Both the position numbers and the translations under genes were made by a program. Below are positions 21,892 to 30,271 of a DNA stretch of 39,274 nucleotides, one piece after another. The notes beneath the pieces are model-generated. The model had not been told where the DNA came from. It searched no databases and saw nothing but the letters and a program-made list of their open reading frames with translations. Origin of the DNA: Burkholderiaceae bacterium (lineage in GTDB: Bacteria; Pseudomonadota; Gammaproteobacteria; Burkholderiales; Burkholderiaceae_A); contig VERJ01000016.1 in NCBI GenBank assembly GCA_018882795.1, positions 1 through 39,274 on the forward strand, read 5' to 3'. The first letter of the stretch is position 1. Every line of letters starts with the position of its first letter.

Positions 21892-22736
21892 ACGAGACTG
21901 TGCAGGCCGCTGAGCAGCCTGCACAGGAATCAACAACGGACCGCGAGGAAGCCGCGGCCATCAGGACCGATCAGGCCGAGGGGCTGCGTTCGATGTTTGG
22001 CGAAAAAACCGCCCGCTTCGTCTGCCTGGGGTTTGCGCTTGATGCCGACACCGCCGCCACCATCGCTGTTGGTACGGCCCACGCATTGCGCGCCCAGAAT
22101 CAACGTGTCCTGCTGATCGACGAAATCCCGCTCCAGGATCGCCGCACGCTGCATGGCCTGGCCTATCCGGTGCGCTATGACGTTTCACAGGCCCTGGAAA
22201 ACAATATTCCGGTGGAACAGGCGATTCATCATGTGGATGACAACCTCTGGTTTGCTGCCGGCTTGCGCATGACCCGGGCCTACCAGAGCCGCAAACTGCG
22301 CACGCCTAACCTGATGCAGCGCATCGCAAAGACCCAATTCGAGTTCGACATTGTGTTGCTCGCCACCACCAACCCCATCCAAGGCGTACTGCGGGCCTAT
22401 GCACATGATCGCCTGCAACTGGTGATCAGCGCCCCTGATGAGCCAAGCCAAATCACCGCATTAGAACAAATTCGCACCCTCTCCGCGCGTACCGAGGGCG
22501 CCAAGATCCCCGTGCTGATTGTTGGTGGACACTCCGAAGAGGAAGGCCGACAAGCCTTTGAACGCCTGCAGACCGCAGCGGAGTCGCTCTTGGAGCAGCC
22601 CCTGGAGTCCATGGGCTGGATTGCGGCCGTGACCATTCCCAACTCAACCACACGCATGAAGCAGCCATCAGGCCTGATTCTTCCGGCAACGCTCTACGCC
22701 AAACTTGCAGGCACGACACTGCAGCTTGGTGAGTAG
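21870..22736 (+). CDS. FlhG-like protein without Walker A motif
   Basis: FlhG (FleN, YlxH) is a MinD-type ATPase that limits flagellar number and stimulates FlhF through an N-terminal helix with the motif DQAxxLR. Here that helix is present (TDQAEGLRSM, residues 33-42). The position of the deviant Walker A (usually KGGxGKT) reads LGFALDADTAATIAVGTA at 53-70, with no Lys or Gly-rich loop. The switch regions are also poor (LLIDEIPLQD at 81-90). It therefore looks unable to hydrolyse ATP but able to act on FlhF. It is 288 aa, starts inside flhF and precedes fliA, the standard flhG place. Some betaproteobacterial FlhG homologues may share this state; not checked. Confidence 0.85.
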   Translation: MVEDTKLDETVQAAEQPAQESTTDREEAAAIRTDQAEGLRSMFGEKTARFVCLGFALDADTAATIAVGTAHALRAQNQRVLLIDEIPLQDRRTLHGLAYPVRYDVSQALENNIPVEQAIHHVDDNLWFAAGLRMTRAYQSRKLRTPNLMQRIAKTQFEFDIVLLATTNPIQGVLRAYAHDRLQLVISAPDEPSQITALEQIRTLSARTEGAKIPVLIVGGHSEEEGRQAFERLQTAAESLLEQPLESMGWIAAVTIPNSTTRMKQPSGLILPATLYAKLAGTTLQLGE

Positions 22737-22762
22737 AAAACCCTTCATTTACCGCCAACATC

Positions 22763-23479
22763 ATGTCCCAGGCCCGCCGAAACGCATACAAGCAAGCCAG
22801 CACGACCGAGCTTAATGAAATGGTGGCGAAGTACGCTCCCCTCGTGCGCAAACTCGCGTTTCAGGTGGCCTCGCGCCTGCCCCCCAACGTGGTGTTAGAC
22901 GATTTGATTCAAGAAGGCATGATGGGACTGCTGGATGCCATCAAGCGTTATGAACCCCGGCCTGGACTGAACTTCGAGGCCTATGCGCGTTTTCGCATTA
23001 CCGGTGCGATCTACGACAGCTGCCGTGAAAATGACATCCTGCCGCGCAATCAGCGTGACAAGCTCTCGGAACTCGAAAAAGCATTGCGTCGGCTGGAACA
23101 GGAATTGGGCCGCACGCCGACAGAGCAGGAAATCGCTGAGGCCTGCAATCTCTCGATTGATGAATACCACCAGACACTGGACACCATGGTGGGCATGACT
23201 GCCATTGATGATGTGCCCGAGCATCTATTGCCCATTGCAGAGGGCGCCGACCCCTCGCAGATCACATCCTTCAAGCAAATTGCAAATCAGCTCTCTAGTG
23301 TGATTAAGGACCTCCCGGAAAAAGAACGCATGGTGGTGGCCCTGCACTACCAGGAAGATCTGAGCTTTCGGGAAGTCGCCTACGTGATGGACCTGACGCC
23401 TGGCCGCATCAGCCAGATCCACACACAGGCCATGGTGCGTATTCGGGCACACCTGGGCAATGACCCGACTTTTCGATAA
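22763..23479 (+). CDS. fliA: FliA, flagellar sigma-28 factor
   Basis: FliA directs RNA polymerase to late flagellar promoters such as flagellin genes. This 238-aa protein has the expected size and regions: region 2 (YAPLVRKLAFQVASRLPPNV, DDLIQEGMMGLLDAIKRYEP, FEAYARFRITGAIYD), region 3 (LEKALRRLEQELGRTPTEQE) and region 4 (LPEKERMVVALHYQEDLSFR, then DLTPGRISQIHTQA). It is the last gene of the flhA run, 26 bases after the flhG-like gene. It ends eight bases from the convergent flgN stop. Its anti-sigma factor FlgM is encoded just beyond on the other strand, and the three flagellin promoters in this window are its likely targets. Confidence 0.97.
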   Translation: MSQARRNAYKQASTTELNEMVAKYAPLVRKLAFQVASRLPPNVVLDDLIQEGMMGLLDAIKRYEPRPGLNFEAYARFRITGAIYDSCRENDILPRNQRDKLSELEKALRRLEQELGRTPTEQEIAEACNLSIDEYHQTLDTMVGMTAIDDVPEHLLPIAEGADPSQITSFKQIANQLSSVIKDLPEKERMVVALHYQEDLSFREVAYVMDLTPGRISQIHTQAMVRIRAHLGNDPTFR

Positions 23480-23487
23480 GTCGGACA

Positions 23488-23871
23488 CTAGACTTTTTTA
23501 GACAGCAGACTGCCCAGCACGCTGGGAACGTGACCACGATCGGAATAAGTGGCGGCTGCGGACTGCTGGGCCACCGTAGCCTGGAGCGCAGCGTTTTTCT
23601 GCATGGCAAGCCTGATCAATTCACCATTGATCTTGTGATCCAAGGCAGCCTTCATGATCAGCTCTCGCAGGCGGAGTTTTTCCCGCTCAGCGCAGCGGTC
23701 CATCTCGGAACGCAGGCTATCAATACCACCTGGAAAATTGTTGAGCCCATCGAGTGCCCTCTGAGCAGCTTCAATGGCCGCAGCGTAGTGATCGACTTCC
23801 TCAGACTCCAGGACTGAACGCAGGCCAGCGACAGCGCTGGCCATTTGTTCAATCACGAGGGATGCGGACAA
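23488..23871 (-). CDS. flgN: FlgN-like flagellar chaperone, 127 aa
   Basis: FlgN is the cytoplasmic export chaperone for the hook-filament junction proteins FlgK and FlgL. The sequence is an all-helical 127-aa protein with the FlgN-like end (INGELIRLAMQKNAALQATV, then ATYSDRG), and it follows flgM by 38 bases, the usual place. Sequence conservation of FlgN is low, so context matters. The start is uncertain: TTG at 23871 is used here, with GTG at 23856 and ATG at 23844 as alternatives; none has a clear ribosome-binding site. Confidence 0.78.
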   Translation of the reverse strand: MSASLVIEQMASAVAGLRSVLESEEVDHYAAAIEAAQRALDGLNNFPGGIDSLRSEMDRCAEREKLRLRELIMKAALDHKINGELIRLAMQKNAALQATVAQQSAAATYSDRGHVPSVLGSLLSKKV

Positions 23872-23909
23872 CGGGAAATGTGGGGATAGAAACCGGTCGG
23901 TGGTCGCAC

Positions 23910-24239
23910 CTACCGCACACGACGCATAGACGACGCGATGGCATCACTCAGAATTGACTCCGCCACGCGATCGTAGTCGATCTCGAATTCACCGGCAGCG
24001 ACCTTAGAGCGGATTTCATCCAGCAATTTGATATCGGTGGTTTTCTCCAGGCCCTTGGTGTTGACGATTGCAGCAGCCGCATTGATCTCAACGCTGGCCG
24101 CTGGCGAGGCCGCTTTTGCCCCTGCCGCCGCCGGATTGGCGCTGGCGGCAGGCGTCGACCGCGCCGCAGCAGCATCAGCCTGCGTGCGACGATTCTGGTC
24201 AATCCTTGTATCGACGATCTTTGACGGATCGATCTTCAT
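23910..24239 (-). CDS. flgM: FlgM, anti-sigma-28 factor
   Basis: FlgM binds and inhibits FliA until the hook is complete, then is exported through the flagellar channel. The 109-aa protein begins MKIDPSKIVDTRIDQNRRTQ (flexible export segment). It has an Ala-rich disordered middle (~20-60) and the C-terminal sigma-binding helices with LEKTTDIKLLDEIRSKVAAG followed by EFEIDYDRVAESIL, a strong FlgM pattern. The ATG at 24239 is preferred over a TTG five codons earlier. It follows flgA on the same strand, so it may be expressed with the nine-gene run; no sigma-28 promoter is seen right upstream. Confidence 0.94.
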   Translation of the reverse strand: MKIDPSKIVDTRIDQNRRTQADAAAARSTPAASANPAAAGAKAASPAASVEINAAAAIVNTKGLEKTTDIKLLDEIRSKVAAGEFEIDYDRVAESILSDAIASSMRRVR

Positions 24240-24274
24240 AGCCCCAAACCCCAAAATAAAAAACCAAACACAGC

Positions 24275-25027
24275 CTACTGAATGAGCACCTCAACAACGC
24301 CGGACCGAACTACCCGGCCCGTAACCTGCTGACCATCGGGCAACCGCACCCGAATACTATCGCCAATCGCGCCGGCAGAGACTGCCTTGCCTTCACCAAT
24401 GGCCGAGAAGCCTTTCCCTTGCACCTGCAGACGGACCGCCTCTCCTACCTTGATTACGGCTTCCTCCTTCAACATGTTTAGTGTCAGGATCGCCCCCTGC
24501 TGGAGAGGTTGGCTCAAGACTCTACCCACTGCGTCATCAATCGATCTGGCTGTATCAGATCTGGTGCGGGTTATATCGGTAGTAACTACTGACAAATCAT
24601 CTGGCTTCAGCCGAATTCCCTGGGGTAAATATTTGCTGGCAGTTAATTGGGGACCGAACACTCTGGTCTGAACCGGCACACTTACCGCCCAAAAAGGTTG
24701 CGGGCAGCGGACCATGACGCTAAAACCGCCCCAGGGCCGATCCTTGCCGGAGATGACAGTCTCTAGCGCTTGCGGGCACTCACCAAGCCTCTGGCGGACC
24801 CGGCCGACCCGAACCTCGACCCGCATGTCTGCAAGGCTGGAATGGGTCCGGACCATCTTGGTAATTTTTTCCACGATGGCAGGGGGAAGATCCTCCTCCA
24901 CGCTGGGTGGGGTGGCCGACTCGGACTGAGAAGGCAGCAGCGCCCGTTGGGCCCTGGCGGTCTGGGCGACCAGGACCAGGCCCGCCAACACCACAATCAG
25001 GATCAGGAATTTGCGGGAACGATCCAT
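24275..25027 (-). CDS. flgA: FlgA, flagellar P-ring assembly chaperone
   Basis: FlgA is a periplasmic chaperone for P-ring (FlgI) assembly. The 250-aa protein has a signal peptide (MDRSRKFLILIVVLAGLVLV, then AQTARA) and the conserved C-terminal domain: YLPQGIRLKPDDLSVVTTDI (SAF-like), VLSQPLQQGAILTLNMLKEE, VIKVGEAVRLQVQGKGFSAI, AGAIGDSIRVRLPDGQQVTG, RVVRSGVVEVL. Length is normal. The gene overlaps the upstream CheA-like gene by 25 bases, so it belongs to that operon; in related bacteria flgA is usually divergent from flgB, which is not found here. Confidence 0.95.
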   Translation of the reverse strand: MDRSRKFLILIVVLAGLVLVAQTARAQRALLPSQSESATPPSVEEDLPPAIVEKITKMVRTHSSLADMRVEVRVGRVRQRLGECPQALETVISGKDRPWGGFSVMVRCPQPFWAVSVPVQTRVFGPQLTASKYLPQGIRLKPDDLSVVTTDITRTRSDTARSIDDAVGRVLSQPLQQGAILTLNMLKEEAVIKVGEAVRLQVQGKGFSAIGEGKAVSAGAIGDSIRVRLPDGQQVTGRVVRSGVVEVLIQ

Positions 25028-26388
25028 ACGACCGGCTCGGGCTCACCCGCAACCAGGACGCCCGCCACCCAGTCGGGGGCCTCGACCGACGGGGGCAGCA
25101 AAAAGGCATTGGCCACCTCAAAAGCGCCAATCTCGTCGGCATACAGGGTGAACATCTCGGAGCCCGACTTGATACGCAGGGCAAGACGTGCTGTTTGATC
25201 AACAGCGCCCAGCAGATCCTCCGCTGAATCCGGACGATCTTTGATGGTCTCGGCCTTAAGGAACTGGGCCCAGCTCACTGCATAAGAAAGGCCATTGCGT
25301 TTGAAGGGCACCACACGCAGCCGGGATAGGCTCGAGGGCAGGATCAGGCGCAGGCCGTCGGTCAGGGGATCAATGCGGCCAGCGAGTATCTGCACGATAC
25401 GGCTGGCACGCTCAAGCGCCTCATTGTCGGGACTGATATCGATCAGATCGACAAACAATGTCTGCTGCTGATAGGCGCCACGAATCGCGCTCGGCTGCGG
25501 CAGCCCGCTCATGGCCGAAATCATGTAATCGATCACATCGGCATCGGCCCGCAGGCCGCTGAGCTCAATACTGCGGGCCATCCCCACCATCCGACGCTGT
25601 AGCGGCTCCTGGGCCAGGGCCATGATCCAGTTGGCGTGATCTGTGAGTCGCACCCGGGCCTGATGGGCCAGCTCGGGAGAGGCAGATTTGGCTATTTCGT
25701 GATCCAGGGCCTGAATGTGCTTAAACGCATACAGGCGGTCATGCAGGGTGATCTTCGGTGAGAGCAGCGTATCGGGGCCCGAGAGTTCACTTGATAAGGG
25801 CACACGTGCCAACGGTGACTCGGTTTCCTGACCCGGGAAGTACATGAGCGTGGTGACCTCTTCGAGATCAATCATGCCTTGCGATTCCGGCTGCTCACTG
25901 GAACTGGATTGCGTGACCGCAAACGAGTTCGTTTGCTCTTGGGCACCAGCATCCGCCTCCGGGGCTAGGTCAGATGCAGGCGCTGGGCGCGAAGAATCAG
26001 CCGTTGATTGAAATGCCAACGAGGAAAAGTCAGCTGGCTGCTCGCCGAAAAGCGACACCGCCCGGGCGAGATTGCCAATGAGCTGATCCTGATTGGGGAA
26101 GCTGCGCTGCTCATCGGCAGTGTTCAGGGCCTCAATGGCCTCGCCCACCAGATCAAGCAGCTCATCGGTAAAGATATCCATGCCGGGACGACCAGCAGCC
26201 AGATGCCGGGAAATCACCAGGGCGATCTCAGCGTGCCGCGGAAGATTCACGCTTTGCAGGGCATCTGAGAGATCGCGGGCATGCAGGGATGCCTGAGTCA
26301 TGCCATCGGGGCCCTGGGCGATGCCCTGTCGCAGGCCGTCCATGGCCCGGTTCAGGTCTGCCAGAAACAGATTGATCAAATCGTTCAC
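25003..26388 (-). CDS. CheA-like scaffold protein lacking kinase motifs
   Basis: This 461-aa protein has the outline of a degenerate CheA/ChpA. Residues 1-65 form a helical bundle like an HPt domain with a His in LHARDLSDALQSVNLPRHAE (H36), but the KG after the usual His is replaced. Residues 120-200 are a disordered acidic/Ser linker. At 324-352 ALERASRIVQILAGRID and DGLRLILPSSL resemble the end of the CheA ATPase domain (VRSxIxxLGGRI...LRLPLTLA). Residues 353-458 fit the CheW-like regulatory domain (VVPFKRNGLSYAVSWAQFLK; YADEIGAFEV...WVAGVLVAGEP). No N box or DxGxG ATP motifs were seen. A GTG start overlaps the upstream gene by four bases. It lies with CheW-like and receptor-like genes in the flgA operon. 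Confidence 0.6.
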   Translation of the reverse strand: MNDLINLFLADLNRAMDGLRQGIAQGPDGMTQASLHARDLSDALQSVNLPRHAEIALVISRHLAAGRPGMDIFTDELLDLVGEAIEALNTADEQRSFPNQDQLIGNLARAVSLFGEQPADFSSLAFQSTADSSRPAPASDLAPEADAGAQEQTNSFAVTQSSSSEQPESQGMIDLEEVTTLMYFPGQETESPLARVPLSSELSGPDTLLSPKITLHDRLYAFKHIQALDHEIAKSASPELAHQARVRLTDHANWIMALAQEPLQRRMVGMARSIELSGLRADADVIDYMISAMSGLPQPSAIRGAYQQQTLFVDLIDISPDNEALERASRIVQILAGRIDPLTDGLRLILPSSLSRLRVVPFKRNGLSYAVSWAQFLKAETIKDRPDSAEDLLGAVDQTARLALRIKSGSEMFTLYADEIGAFEVANAFLLPPSVEAPDWVAGVLVAGEPEPVVWIVPANS

Positions 26389-27974
26389 GCTGGCTCCCGC
26401 TTGCCTGCAACATCCAAGAGATCTTCCACATCGGTCACGTTCTTGCGCGCCGATGCGGCCGGCGTGGTGCTGGAGGCGACATTCAGAAGGCGGTCAATAT
26501 CGCCCAATGCTTCGTTTAAGCGATCAAACTGCCGTGTCCACTGCGAGGCGATCAGCAGCAAGGCCTCGGCATCGCGCTTAAGCACCACGGCATCGTGCTG
26601 CAAAGCAGAGCCCGGATCGGCTGACATATGCTTGGTCACTGCGGCATCCAACTCTTGTTGCAGGGTGCGGGCGATCGAATCCACATGCTCGATGTTCTCG
26701 GCCAGCTTGTCACCCGCATCCACCACCTGGATCTCCGCATTGGTCTGCGAGATCACCAATGAGAGCTTGATACTTTGCTCCTTCAGCAGAGCGAAATCCC
26801 GCTGAATTTCTCGGGCGCGAAACTGGGAGCCAAGCAACACTTTGAGCGCGGGATCCTCAGCCGTGATTTCCTTGGGTGTTTCCAGCGACTGCACGGTGGC
26901 ACCGAGTTTTTTGATCGCGGCAATCAATTGTCGGCCCAGATCAGAGATCTGCTTGGCTGCCAGCTGCACATAGGGCAGGCTCTCATTGGCTTTTTGCAAG
27001 GCCTCGAAACGATTGGCATTGGTGAGCGCGGAATCCACTTCGGTGAGATCAATCGTGGTCAGCAGCCGCCGATCACAACGCAACACCTCAAACACGCTAA
27101 GCAGCAGGGCGATAAAGCCAATCGCGCCGAAGAGTCGCGACACAACCCCGGTATCCAACGCAAAGCCCACGCCGGTCTCGACGGGGGCCTGATCCCCACC
27201 GCTAGCCATCGCGCCGGCGAGCCGATTGAGCTCAGCAGAAATTGCAACCGCTGCAAAGGTAACGGACTCCCAGTCCTTGGCCCGACGCATCACGGTCAGG
27301 GCATCGATGCGGGCCACGATCGCCTTACGGCGCTCGTTCATCTCAGGGGCAAGCTTCGGATCATTGAGCTTTTCTCGGGCCTCCATCAGGGCCTTGAGCG
27401 ATACCTGAAAACTCTTGAGACTCTCGATTGGTTTTTTCGCCTGAACATTAAGAAAATCCACACGCAGTTTTTCCAACACATCAGAAATACCGACAAAGGG
27501 AGACCCAGGGGGAATGACGCCCTTATAGAGCACCCCACCCTTGGCGAGCAGCAGTTCGAGCTCACGGTTGACGGTCTGCGACAACTCACGCACGCTCACA
27601 AGCCGCTTCTGCAATTCTTTGAGCGCTGTAATTTGTTTTTGTACAAGCGCCGCCTCGGGGACAGAAAGCCCCGCCAGTCGCGACTGAATGCTGTCAAGCG
27701 ACGTATAGAAATCGGTGTCGAAGTGGTCGGCCGCCGATAGGCGGGCCCGAATCTGTTCTGCAGCCTCTTGTGGTGTGCCTGGAGTGATCGGCAAATTGGT
27801 CGCAGCAGCAGGCGCACGGGCGCCCGCCTTGGGCTCCGGAGCTGGCGTCGGTACTGCCACAGGTTCGGGCAGAAAAGACATCACGACAAAACAGGCGATG
27901 GATACCAGCAGCAAAACGGCTGATATCAGTCGGGATTTGAAGATGACGCGGCTGACTGCGGCTGAATCACTCAT
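26385..27974 (-). CDS. Receptor-topology membrane protein, 529 aa
   Basis: The architecture matches a chemoreceptor: a short basic N-terminus, a transmembrane helix at ~14-36 (RLISAVLLLVSIACFVVMSF), a ~245-residue helical periplasmic region, a second transmembrane helix (~279-302, LFGAIGFIALLLSVFEVLRC) and a ~225-residue coiled-coil cytoplasmic part. The cytoplasmic part has IKLSLVISQTNAEIQVVDAG and ENIEHVDSIARTLQQELD, loosely like a receptor signalling hairpin, but the highly conserved chemoreceptor tip (ALNAAIEAARAGExGRGFA) is absent. No methylation pattern was identified. The ATG at 27974 overlaps the CheW-like gene by eight bases; upstream ATGs lie inside that gene. The adjacency to CheW- and CheA-like genes is the main argument for a receptor role. 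Confidence 0.6.
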   Translation of the reverse strand: MSDSAAVSRVIFKSRLISAVLLLVSIACFVVMSFLPEPVAVPTPAPEPKAGARAPAAATNLPITPGTPQEAAEQIRARLSAADHFDTDFYTSLDSIQSRLAGLSVPEAALVQKQITALKELQKRLVSVRELSQTVNRELELLLAKGGVLYKGVIPPGSPFVGISDVLEKLRVDFLNVQAKKPIESLKSFQVSLKALMEAREKLNDPKLAPEMNERRKAIVARIDALTVMRRAKDWESVTFAAVAISAELNRLAGAMASGGDQAPVETGVGFALDTGVVSRLFGAIGFIALLLSVFEVLRCDRRLLTTIDLTEVDSALTNANRFEALQKANESLPYVQLAAKQISDLGRQLIAAIKKLGATVQSLETPKEITAEDPALKVLLGSQFRAREIQRDFALLKEQSIKLSLVISQTNAEIQVVDAGDKLAENIEHVDSIARTLQQELDAAVTKHMSADPGSALQHDAVVLKRDAEALLLIASQWTRQFDRLNEALGDIDRLLNVASSTTPAASARKNVTDVEDLLDVAGKREPA

Positions 27975-28461
27975 GGGCATCACCATCCATGCCTTCCATT
28001 GCATTGGCGCGCAGACGAACCACCGTCCAGAAATGATCCAGATGCGCGATTTCTTTTTTGTTGAAGGCCTCGGCCTCGGGGAGTTCTGGTGTTAAACGAA
28101 AAGGGCCGCTGGCATGGTCCACGCGAATGCCAACACTGGAGAGTGAATCGCCGTTAAAGACGACGACCCAGGGGGGTGCCTTGGCATCGGCATCAGGATA
28201 CCGATCATGCTCGTTGGACTCCAGGGGGCCACGCACCGAAGTAAACAGACGGCTTGGCGGCAGCAGAAACACTGGCGCACCCTCGTGCACCAGCAGCCCA
28301 CGAATATTCAGAAACGGGCCCTGCCCGGCCTGCACACGCGCTGCCTCACGCCCGTCAGCGGGCTGATAAAAGACCGTGGCCACGCTGTAGAAATCAATGG
28401 CATAACGATGGCCACCTACTTCCAGGCCAAACCAGCGATAGGGACGGGTAAGCGTGTTCAC
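27967..28461 (-). CDS. CheW-like adaptor protein, 164 aa
   Basis: CheW-family proteins link receptors to the CheA kinase. This one follows the fold order: RWFGLEVGGHRYAIDFYSVA, FLNIRGLLVHEGAPVFLLPP, VVVFNGDSLSSVGIRVDHA, then PFRLTPELPEAEAFNKKEIA. The RGxxxxxGxxVxLxxL type of motif is present in altered form (IRGLLVHEGAPVFLLPPSRL). It is soluble and of normal CheW length. The GTG start directly follows the stop of the PDZ gene, and its 3' end overlaps the receptor-like gene by eight bases. It is close to the PilI type by eye, but divergent. Confidence 0.65.
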   Translation of the reverse strand: MNTLTRPYRWFGLEVGGHRYAIDFYSVATVFYQPADGREAARVQAGQGPFLNIRGLLVHEGAPVFLLPPSRLFTSVRGPLESNEHDRYPDADAKAPPWVVVFNGDSLSSVGIRVDHASGPFRLTPELPEAEAFNKKEIAHLDHFWTVVRLRANAMEGMDGDAHE

Positions 28462-29427
28462 TCAGTCTTCCCCCATCAGTTTTTCGCGGTTGTGAAACCA
28501 GAACGCCACGAAAAAGAGTGCTAGGGCAGCGATGAGCCCAATAATGGCATCGCCAAAACTGCCCAAGGCGGCCAGCTGACCAGCAGTCGCGCTGCGCACC
28601 CTTTCCACATGCTGCTCAATGGCCACCATAAAGGCATCGTGATGCCAGGACAGGGCCTGATCTATGCGGATAAAGCCCGGGTCCCCTTCCACCAGATCAC
28701 GCTGCGAATCGATATAAGAGAGCAGCTCGTGGGCGATCACGGCTAGGCTCTGCTGATACTGACGACGCCACTCGGGGGGCACGAGCAGCATAAAACGGGT
28801 GTCAAACTGGGCCGCGAGCGCCGCCGTCTGGGACTTGCCCACCACGTTGAGGCCCTTGGGCACATTAAAGAGTAAACCGCTGTTTTCTGCATTCACACGC
28901 TCGCCTGCTGGGGCAGCCAAATTGGCTGCAAAGAGCTTGCCCTGCCGACGGATCACCAGCCGCACGGTCTGCTCGCCACGCTGATCCAGCATGTCATACA
29001 CATCGAGCACCGATTTCACATCGGCGCCATTGACGCTCACCACTTCATCGCCCGACCGGATACCGATGCGATCTGCCATACCACCAAAGACAACACCAGA
29101 GAGCACAGGCGCAACTTTTTTCAACCGGTCACTGGCGCGTCCGTTCTCAAACTCGGCCACCCAGGCAAAAATCTGAGCCACCGAAGCATCTTCAGCTGCC
29201 TTTTCCGATGATGGCGCGCCAACAATCTTCGGCGCAATCAGCTGCTCTAAACGCAAGGCTTTTTTGAATTGTTCAAACGTGGGGGCGTTGAGTGCCTGAG
29301 CCGTGAAGCGATGTCCGGCCGAGGAAATCTGAATGCCGACATAGGCAAGCCATATGCCGGTAAGCACCACGAATCCGAAGGCGACCCAGACCAGCCAAAA
29401 CGACAGACCTCGCGTATTCACATCCAT
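28462..29427 (-). CDS. PDZ-domain inner-membrane protein, 321 aa
   Basis: An N-terminal transmembrane helix at ~9-31 (FWLVWVAFGFVVLTGIWLAY) and a C-terminal one at ~290-311 (SFGDAIIGLIAALALFFVAF) frame a ~255-residue region that should be periplasmic. Residues ~105-170 are a PDZ domain: VLSGVVFGGMADRIGIRSGD, EVVSVNGADVKSVLDVYDML, TVRLVIRRQGKLFAANL. No protease catalytic motif was found, so it is more likely a binding or scaffold protein. It is encoded between the coiled-coil membrane protein and the CheW-like protein in the flgA operon. The ligand is unknown. Confidence 0.75.
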   Translation of the reverse strand: MDVNTRGLSFWLVWVAFGFVVLTGIWLAYVGIQISSAGHRFTAQALNAPTFEQFKKALRLEQLIAPKIVGAPSSEKAAEDASVAQIFAWVAEFENGRASDRLKKVAPVLSGVVFGGMADRIGIRSGDEVVSVNGADVKSVLDVYDMLDQRGEQTVRLVIRRQGKLFAANLAAPAGERVNAENSGLLFNVPKGLNVVGKSQTAALAAQFDTRFMLLVPPEWRRQYQQSLAVIAHELLSYIDSQRDLVEGDPGFIRIDQALSWHHDAFMVAIEQHVERVRSATAGQLAALGSFGDAIIGLIAALALFFVAFWFHNREKLMGED

Positions 29428-29440
29428 GGGTTAATCAGCT

Positions 29441-30271
29441 TCATGTTGTTGAGGAGGAAATGCCATCCGATTCGGCATTGAGTGAGAATTTCTCTTTCAG
29501 CTGCTGCACATCGCGATGCTCGGCCAAAAGACTGACCTCACGATGACGAACATCCATCTTCGCCCGACAAGCCAGAAAAGTCTGAATCCAGGGGCCCGCC
29601 TTCATGGAGATCACCGCATCGGCAATCAAGTACTGGCCCCGCTGATCCGGCCGCACCCGCACAGTCACCAGCTGTGAGTCGGTCTGATCGAAAAGACTGA
29701 GCTCAATGAACGACAGTCGACTGTAGCGATGGTGCGAACCCACCAGCAGAAACGACTGGCCCTCAAGCGTGAAATAGATTTCATGCCCGGGCACCACCTG
29801 CACGGTCTCCACGACATCAATCTGGGTGATGCCGACCTTGTTGTGCCAATCCATGTCGGCCTTCTGTGCTTCACGCGATTTGCGATTGAAAAACCGCATG
29901 CCTTCATAGAGTTCATACAGCGTGATGGGCACCCGGTTTTGCCGGGCAAGATTTTTAAGCGCCTCGGTCTTGCTCTGCACCTCCTCGCGCTCGACAGCGA
30001 GTTTTTCTTCCAGACTGCGGATGTCTTCCTTGAGCTGGGTCTGGAGGTTTTCAATGCCCTTGAGCGCCTCACCCCAGACGACATCGATCTCGGAGGAGTC
30101 TTCAGGATTCACCCCAGCCATGGATTTCTCGATGATGTCTTTACGCTCGGCCGCCTTTTCTTTTCTGCGGCGTGCGTCGCGGGCAGCCACCACGGCCAGA
30201 AGAACGGCCAGAGCCACGCAGACCAGGGCAATCCAAAGCCCGGGCCGGATTGAGGACACCGAGTCAACCAT
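29441..30271 (-). CDS. Membrane-anchored coiled-coil protein, 276 aa
   Basis: Residues ~10-30 form one transmembrane helix (LWIALVCVALAVLLAVVAA) followed by a basic stretch (RDARRRKEKAAERK) that should place the rest in the cytoplasm. Residues ~60-115 form a coiled coil (LKEDIRSLEEKLAVEREEVQ), and ~120-255 a strand-rich domain (YELYEGMRFFNRKSREAQKA, EIYFTLEGQSFLLVGSHHRY). No family was recognised. The ATG at 30271 sits inside the end of the preceding gene (8-base overlap, ATGGTTGA), and the gap to the PDZ gene is 13 bases, so it is part of the same operon. Confidence 0.65.
   Translation of the reverse strand: MVDSVSSIRPGLWIALVCVALAVLLAVVAARDARRRKEKAAERKDIIEKSMAGVNPEDSSEIDVVWGEALKGIENLQTQLKEDIRSLEEKLAVEREEVQSKTEALKNLARQNRVPITLYELYEGMRFFNRKSREAQKADMDWHNKVGITQIDVVETVQVVPGHEIYFTLEGQSFLLVGSHHRYSRLSFIELSLFDQTDSQLVTVRVRPDQRGQYLIADAVISMKAGPWIQTFLACRAKMDVRHREVSLLAEHRDVQQLKEKFSLNAESDGISSSTT

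Noticed and set aside
21193-21936. 247-codon frame antisense to the flhF GTPase domain
   Set aside because: The FlhF GTP-binding motifs are intact on the plus strand; the antisense frame is a mirror of that coding bias.
26775-27740. 321-codon open frame antisense to the receptor-like gene
   Set aside because: Fully covered by the receptor-like protein frame. Composition is Gly/His/Gln-rich and no start signal or family pattern is visible.
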